Shown piece by piece: positions 1 through 8,252 of a stretch of 64,000 bases of DNA. Below the pieces are notes generated by a model. The model ran no database searches. It worked only from the letters and a program-made list of their open reading frames with translations, and was not told where the DNA came from. The position numbers and the translations under genes are program-made. The stretch spans positions 351,718 to 415,717 of the forward strand of contig NZ_JAGGPB010000004.1 of NCBI RefSeq assembly GCF_018614055.1, read 5' to 3'. This DNA is from Streptomyces sp. ISL-98. GTDB lineage: Bacteria > Actinomycetota > Actinomycetes > Streptomycetales > Streptomycetaceae. The number at the start of each line of letters is the position of its first letter. Position 1 is the stretch's first letter.

Positions 1-1723
1 TCTTGAGGACCAACTCGGTGTTCCGGGCGTTCGCCGGGCCTGCCAGGGTCTGCCGGGCGCCCGGCGCGTTGAACGACAGTTCGCGGTACAGCGCCGCCAG
101 GCCGGTCTGGGACAGGTCGGTGAAGTCCGTACGGTGCGGGGCGGCCGACTCGATGAGCGTCGTGAAGAGAGACAGCGTGCCGTCGTGGTTGTCGACCAGC
201 TCGATGATGCGGGCGAGCTGGGGGAACTCGATGTGCGAGGCCGTGGAGATCTCCCAGAACGTGCCGTGCGGGAGGATCTCGTTGCGGTGGCTGTGCCCGT
301 TGATCCAGGCGATCACGTTGCGGTTCTGCTTGAAGAGCGCGACCAGCTTGTCGCCGCCGCCGTCGTCGAAGGTCCAGCTGTTGTGGTGGCTGAAGACGAT
401 GACGTGGTCGTCCTCGTGGGCGAGCAAGGTGCGCTTCAGCCACGCCAGTTGGGTGGTGCCGATCGAGCCTGCGAAGTGGCCGCCCTGGTCGGTCGTGTCG
501 AGGCTGATGCCCAGTACGCCGTCGGCGATGCGGAAGGAGTAGTAGAGGGTTTTGGAGTCGGCGTTCTCCTGGGTGTAGCCGTGGCCGGGTGCGCCGGGCG
601 CGCCCGCGTACGCCGGGTTGAGGTGTGCCTGTACGTACTCGCGCGGGGTGAAGGGTGCGCGGGACGGGTCGGGCGTGATCGGGCGCATGCGGCGGGTCTC
701 GCGGCGCAGGAGGTCCTTGAAGTAGCTGCCCCGGGGGTCGTTGCCCTTCTTCAGTACGGATTCCAGGGCGGCGGCGTCTGCCGTCGGGAGGGAGAGCAGT
801 TTGCGGCTGCCCACCGCGAAGTCGGCGAGGAATCCGGTGGCGTCGGCGTTCGCGAAACAGCCGCTGGGCAGGTCGTCGTGGTTGCCGACGGTCGAATACC
901 AGGGGATGCGCAGACCGGGGCTGTTCACGGGGCGGATCGCGGCGGCCAGGTAGCCCTCGACGCGGGGGAAGCCGCGCTTCTTGTCGGCGTCGCGCAGGGC
1001 GTCGTCCGGGTGCCAGTACAGGGGCAGGCCGGAGTCCTGGACGCCTTCGTAGCGCGTCGCGTCGCCGGTGTTGGGGGTGATGCGGCCGCCGCTCATCGTG
1101 CGCAGGAACCAGTCGAGTTCGGCCTTGGAGTTGTTGTCGGTGTTGTCACCGGTCGTCATGGCGAAGCCGAGGCGGGCCCCGGTGACCGGGCCGCCGCGCA
1201 GGGCGTTGACGCGCTCGACGAGGGCCACGGCGCCGTGCACCGTGAGGGCCTCCTGCGGGCGCCACGCCCCGGCGGCCTGTGCGCGCAGGTACTCCGTACG
1301 GACAGGGTGCTGTACGTCGGTGAGGTGGAGGTCCGTCAGCTGTACGAAGGAGGCGAGCGCGGTGCGGCGGTCGGCGCGGCCGGAGCGGGCGGCGGCGAGT
1401 TCGGAGCGTACGACGCGCTGCCAGCCGGGGCCGGGGCCGAGGCGGCGGTAGCCGGACCCGGAGGTGCGGGGGGTAGCGACCGTACGCAGCGAAGTGCCGG
1501 TCCAGGTAGGGGTGACGGGGGCGGGGAGGCGGGCGGGGGTGGGCGAGGCGGTGGGTGCGGCTGCCGGCGCGGCGGCCACGGCGGGGGGCTCGGCGGGGGC
1601 GGCTGCGCCGTGCTCCTGGCGGAAGGTGAGGCCCAGGCCGGCCGAGACGCCGACCGCCCCGGTGGCGGCGAGGAACGAACGGCGGTCGAGGGCGGCTTCG
1701 GCTGCGGAGCGTAGGCGTGACAT
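1..1723 (-). CDS. Tat-exported metallophosphoesterase (TIGR03767-like), C-terminus off the left edge
   Basis: The frame is open from an ATG at 1723 to the window edge, giving at least 574 residues. The N-terminus has a twin-arginine signal (DRRSFLAATGAVG, residues 13-25) followed by a hydrophobic stretch, so export in folded form is likely. Calcineurin-type phosphoesterase motifs appear in order: DLH near residue 131, GDNTDN near 190, GNHDD near 277 and GHSHRN near 475. These supply ligands for a two-metal centre that hydrolyses phosphate mono- or diesters. The spacing fits the actinobacterial TIGR03767 family; its substrate is unknown to me. The gene is monocistronic as far as visible. The family call is firm and the physiological role open. 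Confidence 0.85.
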   Translation of the reverse strand, partial: MSRLRSAAEAALDRRSFLAATGAVGVSAGLGLTFRQEHGAAAPAEPPAVAAAPAAAPTASPTPARLPAPVTPTWTGTSLRTVATPRTSGSGYRRLGPGPGWQRVVRSELAAARSGRADRRTALASFVQLTDLHLTDVQHPVRTEYLRAQAAGAWRPQEALTVHGAVALVERVNALRGGPVTGARLGFAMTTGDNTDNNSKAELDWFLRTMSGGRITPNTGDATRYEGVQDSGLPLYWHPDDALRDADKKRGFPRVEGYLAAAIRPVNSPGLRIPWYSTVGNHDDLPSGCFANADATGFLADFAVGSRKLLSLPTADAAALESVLKKGNDPRGSYFKDLLRRETRRMRPITPDPSRAPFTPREYVQAHLNPAYAGAPGAPGHGYTQENADSKTLYYSFRIADGVLGISLDTTDQGGHFAGSIGTTQLAWLKRTLLAHEDDHVIVFSHHNSWTFDDGGGDKLVALFKQNRNVIAWINGHSHRNEILPHGTFWEISTASHIEFPQLARIIELVDNHDGTLSLFTTLIESAAPHRTDFTDLSQTGLAALYRELSFNAPGARQTLAGPANARNTELVLK

Positions 1724-2144
1724 GGTGCGGTCTCCCCGGGGTGCGAACGCATCGGCCGGGCGGAGGTGAAATCCGCCGCCCACCTGGATGGTTGGCATCG
1801 GGGATGGCCTGTGCGTTAACGGCTTCGCAACGCGCAGCGCCGATCACCGGACAGGGATCACCCGCTGTGCGGGGTGCGCGCGAAACGCCATCCGCCCCTC
1901 CCCGGGCGGCACGGCTGCGCTCACTCCGCGTTCACCTTTCGGGGAAGGGGGGTGGGTGCGGTGCCACTGGGGGCAGGCCCCCAGACCCCCGGACGGGCTG
2001 ATCTTTGAGCCTGGGGGTCCCCCTGGACGTAGTCCTTGGGGGAGTTTGAGGACCGGGGTCTGGGGCGGAGCCCCAGCTTCGGGAAAGGGGCGGGTAGGGG
2101 AAAGCGCCGCAGGCACCCCGCACCGGCGCACCGCACCGCCCCCC
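1724..2144. repeat. Gene-free spacer with GC-rich intergenic hairpins
   Basis: No coding frame here is convincing. Two short perfect hairpins stand out: CTGGGGG/CCCCCAG with a 4-base loop at 1967-1984, and CTGGGGC/GCCCCAG with a 3-base loop at 2060-2076. Both sit in sequence of the GGGTCTGGGG/CCCCAGACCCC type that recurs at 41594-41625. They lie downstream of the minus-strand Nudix gene and may terminate its transcript, although no U-tract follows. Confidence 0.5.
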
Positions 2145-2606
2145 TCAGCCCCCGCCCCGCACCCCGACCCGCCCCACCGCCGGCCTCGTGCGCCACAGTT
2201 CGATGCCCGCGTCGACCAGCTCCACGCGGTCCAGCGCCGCCACGCCCGTCAGCGGGTGCCACGCCGCGAGGTCCGTGGAGCCGTTCGTCTCGTGGCGGAG
2301 TTCGCCGCCCGTGACCCGGCCCTCGTACACGATCCGCAGGCCCTGGAAGTCGGCGAACTTGCCCAGCCGGCGCGGATATCGGCGCCTGACGGAGTCGACG
2401 CCGAGGAGCCGCACCGGTTCGACCGTGTACCCGGTCTCCTCCTCGGCCTCCCGCACCACCGTGTCGTACGGGTCCTCGCCGTGGTCCATGCCTCCGCCCG
2501 GCAGCGTCCAGCGTTTCGCACCGTCGGGTGCCACCCAGCGGGCCAGCAGGACCTGCTCGTCCCGGACGCACACGGCGTAGGCCGCCACCCTGAGCTCTTG
2601 GTTCAT
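2145..2606 (-). CDS. Nudix hydrolase
   Basis: This 153-residue protein is a single Nudix domain. The Nudix box starts at GGGMDHGEDPYDTVVREAEE (about residues 37-56) and continues ETGY, matching the Gx5Ex7REUxEExGU consensus with the metal-binding REAEEE cluster intact. Such enzymes cleave nucleoside diphosphates linked to another moiety, for house-cleaning or signalling. The substrate cannot be read from sequence. The gene diverges from the secreted protease gene at 2822. The start is the ATG at 2606, just before the conserved first strand. Confidence 0.85.
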   Translation of the reverse strand: MNQELRVAAYAVCVRDEQVLLARWVAPDGAKRWTLPGGGMDHGEDPYDTVVREAEEETGYTVEPVRLLGVDSVRRRYPRRLGKFADFQGLRIVYEGRVTGGELRHETNGSTDLAAWHPLTGVAALDRVELVDAGIELWRTRPAVGRVGVRGGG

Positions 2607-2664
2607 TGGCTGAGGTTACGCCCGCCCGGTATATGGCGGTTCAGGTCCTGTGGCGCATACCGCG

Positions 2665-2686
2665 CAGTGGCGGATGTGCGCCACTG
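2665..2686. promoter_or_regulatory. 8-bp-arm inverted repeat, possible operator of the protease gene
   Basis: CAGTGGCG at 2665-2672 and CGCCACTG at 2679-2686 are perfect complements separated by six bases. A further GTGGCGCAT copy lies at about 2650. The repeat sits in the divergent region between the Nudix and protease genes, about 135 bp upstream of the protease start. This suits a dimeric regulator, but none is identified. Confidence 0.35.
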
Positions 2687-2821
2687 ACCCATTGCATAGA
2701 CGACAACACTCCCCAAACAACCTCCACTTAGGCAAGGCTGAGCGGTCATCCGGCACCGTATTCCGGACTCCAGGTCCTGACCCGGCCCGGACCCTTTCTT
2801 TCAAACTTTCAGACAGCAGGG

Positions 2822-5800
2822 ATGCCCATGACCCTCGAATCCCCCACCTCGATACCCGGGGCGAGACCCGCGGCCCGCATCGCGCTCGCCGCCGGCCTGG
2901 TCGCCGCGCTGTGCGCGGCCGCACCGGTATCCGCCGTCGCGGCCGCCGCCGACGACCCGTGGGTCACGCCGCCGGTCGCCAAGTCCGCCGCCGCGAAGCT
3001 CGGTTCCGCCGACGCGGAGGTGCTCGCCGAGGCGCAGGCCGACGGCACGAAGAACGTCACGCTGATGGTCGCGACCGCGCCCGGCGCGACCGAGCGCGTC
3101 GCGCAGCAGCTCGACGCCGTACAGGGCGGCGTGGTCGGCCGTACGGACGACAAGCTCGGCTACGTACGCGCCACCCTGCCCACCGGCAAGGCGGACGCGG
3201 CCATCAAGGCCGCCTCGAAGCTCACCGACGTACACGGCATCGACCTCAAGCAGGTCATCGAGCTGGACGACCCGACCCCGGCGGCGGACCGCGCCAAGGG
3301 TGCGGCCGCCGGCGCCGAGGGCACGTACTCGGGCCCCGGGAAGCAGACGCCCGCGAAGAACCCGTACAACCCGTCCCACGAGACCGGTGCCGTGGAGTTC
3401 GTGAAGGAGAACCCGAAGGCCGACGGCCGCGGGATCACCATCGGCATCCTCGACTCGGGTGTCGACCTCGGCCACCCGGCGCTCCAGAAGACCACCACCG
3501 GCGAGCGCAAGATCGTCGACTGGGTGACGGCCACCGACCCGGTCGCCGACGGCGACGGGACCTGGCGCCGGATGACGGCCGCCGTGAGCGGCCCGACCTT
3601 CACGATCGCGGACCGTACGTGGTCGGCTCCCGAAGGCAGCTACAAGTTCAACCTCTTCCGCGAGGACGCCACCAAGGGTGGCGACATGGCGGGCGACCTG
3701 AACCGCGACGGTGACACCACCGACGTCTGGGGCGTGCTGTACGACGCCGCGTCCGGCACGGTCCGCGTCGACCTCGACAACGACGCCGACTTCGGCGACG
3801 AAGAGGCGATGAAGCCGTACAAGGACAAGCACCAGGTCCGGTACTTCGGCAAGGACGACCCGGCGACCGAGGTCGTCGAGCAGATCCCGTTCGTCGCCGA
3901 GATCCGCAAGGACGTCGTCTACAACGCGGCCGGCGCGAAGGCCGACTACGTCAACATCGGCATCATCGAGGGCTCGCACGGCACGCACGTCGCCGGCATC
4001 ACCGCCGCCAACAGCCTCTTCGGCGGCCGGATGAACGGCGCCGCCCCCGGCGCCAAGCTGGTCTCCTCGCGCGCCTGCACCTGGAGCGGCGGCTGCACCA
4101 ACGTCGCGCTCACCGAGGGCATGATCGACCTCGTCACCAAGCGCGGTGTCGACATCGTCAACATGTCGATCGGCGGCCTGCCCGCGCTGAACGACGGCAA
4201 CAACGCGCGTGCCGAGCTCTACACGCGCCTCATCGACACGTACGGCGTGCAGCTGGTCGTCTCGGCCGGCAACAGCGGCCCCGGCACCAACACCATCGGT
4301 GACCCGGCCCTCGCCGACAAGGTCATCTCGGTCGGCGCGGCCATCTCCAAGGAGACCTGGGCCGCCAACTACGGCTCGGCCGTGGAGAAGCGGTACGCCA
4401 TGATGCCGTTCTCCTCGCGCGGCCCGCGCGAGGACGGTGGCTTCACGCCGACCATCACCGCGCCCGGCGCGTCCATCAACACCACCCAGACCTGGGCGCC
4501 CGGCGGCCCGGTCGCCGAGGCGGGCTACCGGCTCCCGGCCGGCTACTCGATGCTGCAGGGCACGTCGATGTCCTCGCCGCAGGCGGCGGGCGCGAGCGCG
4601 CTGCTGCTCTCCGCGGCCAAGCAGGAGAAGATCGAGCTCACCCCGGTGAAGCTGCGCACCGCGCTGACCAGCACCGCCAACCGGATCAGCGGCGAGCAGG
4701 CGCACGAGCAGGGCTCCGGCCTGATCGACATCGTGGACGCCTGGGACGCCATCGAAGACGGCGCCACGGCACACGACTACACGGTCAAGGCTCCGGTCGA
4801 CACCGCGATCGACTACGCGCTCAAGACCCCGGGCTTCGGCACCGGGCTGTACGACCGCGAAGGCGGCCTCAAGGCCGGTCAGAAGAAGACGTACGACGTG
4901 ACCATCACGCGTACGAGCGGCCCGGACCGTGCGATCGAGCACGAGCTGGACTGGAAGTACAACGACGGCACGTTCCGGCTGCTCGGCGACGACGAGGTCG
5001 ACCTGCCGCTGAACAAGCCGGTCACCGTCAAGGTGCAGGCGAGGCCCGGTTCGACCGGTCTGCACAGCGCCGTCCTGGAAGCGGACGACGAGCGCACCGA
5101 GGGTGTCGACAAGCAGATCCTCGCGACCGTGGTCGCCGCCAAGGATCTGGTGAAGCCGTCGTACACCTTCTCGGACTCCGGCTCGGTGCAGCGCAACAAC
5201 CCGACGTCGTACTTCATCACCGTCCCCGAGGGCGCGAAGTCCCTGGAGGTCGCGCTCGGCGGTCTCGCGAAGGACAGCCAGACCCGGTTCATCAGCATTC
5301 ACCCGTACGGTGTGCCGTCCGACCCGACGTCGACGATCAACTGCTACGCGAACTACACCAACCCGGCCAACACCTGCCGCCCGGACCAGCGTTCGTACGC
5401 GAACCCGCAGGCCGGTGTGTGGGAGGTCGAGGTCGAGTCGCGTCGTACGTCGCCGCTGCTCGACAACCCGTACAAGCTGGACGTCACGGTGCTCGGCGCC
5501 GCCTTCGACCCGGCTGTGAAGACCATCCCGGAGGCCAAGGTCGGTACCCCGGCCGCGGTGGACTGGAAGGTCACCAACGGCTTCGCCGCGATCGACGGCA
5601 AGCTGACGGGCGGCTCGCTGGGCTCGTCGAAGGACGCGCGTCCTTCGATCAAGAAGGGCGAGAAGCACACCACCACGGTCACCGTCGGTGAGGGCGTCGA
5701 GCGCCTCGACGTCGCCATCGGCGGGGTCTCCGACCAGAGCGCCGACCTCGACCTCACCGTCCTCAAGGACGGGGTGCAGGTCGGCCAGGCCGCGGACGGC

Positions 5801-6121
5801 GACTCGGAGGAGGCCGTCAGCCTCAGCAAGCCCGCAGCCGGTACGTACACCATCGAGGTCGACGGTTACGCGGTCGGCGACGCCGGGACCGAGTACAACT
5901 ACCGCGACGTGTACTTCGCGCCGTCGCTCGGCTCGGTCAAGGTCGACGACTCGCAGGTCGTGAAGCTGGCCAACGGCGCTTCCGCGCAGGTCAAGGCGGA
6001 GGTCGTGGTGGCCGGTGCGGCCCCCGAGGGCCGGGCCTTCTTCGGCCAGGTGCAGCTGGTGAACGCGCGCGGCACCGCCGCGGGCGTCGGCAGCGTCCAG
6101 ATCGAGAAGGTCACGCCGTAA
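2822..6121 (+). CDS. Secreted S8 (subtilisin-like) serine protease
   Basis: This 1099-residue exported protease has a Sec signal peptide (hydrophobic core about residues 19-40, AVAAA cleavage region) and a propeptide-like segment to about residue 180. The S8 catalytic domain shows all three triad motifs: Asp211 in GILDSGVDLGHP, His389 in GSHGTHVAG and Ser582 in GTSMSSPQAAG. Roughly 180 residues lie between Asp and His, longer than in simple subtilisins, as in vacuolar or large Vpr-like proteases with an inserted segment. About 450 residues of beta-rich C-terminal domains follow. ATG 2828 is an alternative start with better spacing from the AGCAGGG ribosome site. A hairpin terminator follows at 6148. 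Confidence 0.92.
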   Translation: MPMTLESPTSIPGARPAARIALAAGLVAALCAAAPVSAVAAAADDPWVTPPVAKSAAAKLGSADAEVLAEAQADGTKNVTLMVATAPGATERVAQQLDAVQGGVVGRTDDKLGYVRATLPTGKADAAIKAASKLTDVHGIDLKQVIELDDPTPAADRAKGAAAGAEGTYSGPGKQTPAKNPYNPSHETGAVEFVKENPKADGRGITIGILDSGVDLGHPALQKTTTGERKIVDWVTATDPVADGDGTWRRMTAAVSGPTFTIADRTWSAPEGSYKFNLFREDATKGGDMAGDLNRDGDTTDVWGVLYDAASGTVRVDLDNDADFGDEEAMKPYKDKHQVRYFGKDDPATEVVEQIPFVAEIRKDVVYNAAGAKADYVNIGIIEGSHGTHVAGITAANSLFGGRMNGAAPGAKLVSSRACTWSGGCTNVALTEGMIDLVTKRGVDIVNMSIGGLPALNDGNNARAELYTRLIDTYGVQLVVSAGNSGPGTNTIGDPALADKVISVGAAISKETWAANYGSAVEKRYAMMPFSSRGPREDGGFTPTITAPGASINTTQTWAPGGPVAEAGYRLPAGYSMLQGTSMSSPQAAGASALLLSAAKQEKIELTPVKLRTALTSTANRISGEQAHEQGSGLIDIVDAWDAIEDGATAHDYTVKAPVDTAIDYALKTPGFGTGLYDREGGLKAGQKKTYDVTITRTSGPDRAIEHELDWKYNDGTFRLLGDDEVDLPLNKPVTVKVQARPGSTGLHSAVLEADDERTEGVDKQILATVVAAKDLVKPSYTFSDSGSVQRNNPTSYFITVPEGAKSLEVALGGLAKDSQTRFISIHPYGVPSDPTSTINCYANYTNPANTCRPDQRSYANPQAGVWEVEVESRRTSPLLDNPYKLDVTVLGAAFDPAVKTIPEAKVGTPAAVDWKVTNGFAAIDGKLTGGSLGSSKDARPSIKKGEKHTTTVTVGEGVERLDVAIGGVSDQSADLDLTVLKDGVQVGQAADGDSEEAVSLSKPAAGTYTIEVDGYAVGDAGTEYNYRDVYFAPSLGSVKVDDSQVVKLANGASAQVKAEVVVAGAAPEGRAFFGQVQLVNARGTAAGVGSVQIEKVTP

Positions 6122-7480
<1,359 letters not shown>

Positions 7481-7557
7481 CCTTTCCGGCGCCTGTGACG
7501 GCGGGGCGGGACTCTGCGGTACGGAGTCCCGCCCCGCCGTCATGCTCGCGAGGCGCC

Positions 7558-7905
7558 TCAGAGCGCCAGGTGCCGACGCAGCGCTGCGTCGACCTCAGCC
7601 ATGCGCTGGGCAGGCACCACGCCGATGCGGTGTCGCACCCGCTCCACGGCAACCGCGCGGACTTGCTCGCACTGGGCCTTGGAGTCCTTCGCAAGGTTGC
7701 ATTCCGCGGCCTGCAGCAAGACTTGGAACGGGAAGACCCGGGCGGTGTTCGAGGCCATCGGAACGACGGTGACCACGCCTCTGCCCATACGCTGCACACT
7801 CTGGTTGGCGGCGTCATTCGACACGATCACCGAGGGACGAGCCTTGTTGGCCTCGCTGCCGCGCACCGGCTCGTAGTCGATCAAGTAGATCTCACCTCTG
7901 CGCAT
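7558..7905 (-). CDS. MazF/PemK-family type II toxin
   Basis: This 115-residue protein has the PemK/MazF fold signatures: the N-terminal GEIYLIDYEPVRGSEANKAR segment, then PSVIVSNDAANQ, VTVVPMAS and a C-terminal dimer-helix region. Family members are sequence-specific mRNA endoribonucleases neutralised by a partner antitoxin. The ATG lies inside the 3' end of the antitoxin gene, with a 14-bp overlap, so translation is probably coupled and the antitoxin made first. Cleavage specificity cannot be predicted. Confidence 0.88.
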   Translation of the reverse strand: MRRGEIYLIDYEPVRGSEANKARPSVIVSNDAANQSVQRMGRGVVTVVPMASNTARVFPFQVLLQAAECNLAKDSKAQCEQVRAVAVERVRHRIGVVPAQRMAEVDAALRRHLAL

Positions 7906-8122
7906 CGGTCAGCCCGTCCCCGACGGTCCGGTCCCAGAACGCCGCGTCCTCGCTCGCGTCCCACTCGTCGAAAGCGGCCGCGTAGTCCGACTCCAGTTGA
8001 GAGTTGCGCAGCAGCTCGATCGCCGCATGTATCACCGCGGACCGGGACTGCGCCTCCGTCTTGGCCGCGTACGCGTCGACGAAGGTCACGTCCTCCTGCG
8101 GCAGGCTCACACTGATCTTCAT
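7892..8122 (-). CDS. Ribbon-helix-helix antitoxin (MazE-like)
   Basis: This 76-residue protein begins MKISVSLPQEDVTFVDAYAA, a ribbon-helix-helix DNA-binding strand and helix. Its acidic C-terminus (AAFDEWDASEDAAFWDR) would wrap the toxin. It overlaps the toxin gene by 14 bp and precedes it, the usual antitoxin-first order. I chose the ATG at 8122 over 8149 because the RHH strand begins there and a promoter -10 box lies exactly 7 nt upstream. That spacing implies a leaderless transcript. Autorepression through the palindrome at 8133-8144 is inferred. Confidence 0.85.
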   Translation of the reverse strand: MKISVSLPQEDVTFVDAYAAKTEAQSRSAVIHAAIELLRNSQLESDYAAAFDEWDASEDAAFWDRTVGDGLTDAQR

Positions 8123-8129
8123 ACCCTCA

Positions 8130-8159
8130 ATACTACCCGGGTAGGACATGCCTTGCCAC
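8130..8159 (-). promoter_or_regulatory. Toxin-antitoxin promoter with embedded palindrome
   Basis: On the minus strand GTGGCA (8159-8154) and TAGTAT (8135-8130) are spaced 18 bp, acceptable -35 and -10 boxes. The TAGTAT box ends 7 nt before the antitoxin ATG. The perfect 12-bp palindrome CTACCCGGGTAG (8133-8144) overlaps the -10 and spacer, a position where binding of the toxin-antitoxin complex would block RNA polymerase. Confidence 0.5.
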
Positions 8160-8252
8160 CCGCTCCCAGTCAGCTGCGAGCATACTCAGCAGCCATTACA
8201 TGAACGGCGTGGAAGGATGACGAAAAACGTCACATACCGAGGAGATGACCGG

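Noticed and set aside
134..1714. Long plus-strand open frame of 526 codons
   Set aside because: It is antisense to the metallophosphoesterase, whose motifs are all present on the minus strand; low-complexity Gly/Ala/Arg composition is typical of shadow frames.
2720..2745. TTAGGCAAGGCTGAG resembling a DmdR/IdeR iron box before the S8 protease
   Set aside because: Only the left part agrees with the TTAGGTTAGGCTAACCTAA consensus; the right half is absent.
2801..5668. 955-codon minus-strand frame over the S8 protease
   Set aside because: Opposite-strand shadow with Val/Arg/Leu bias; the protease has a signal peptide and full catalytic triad.
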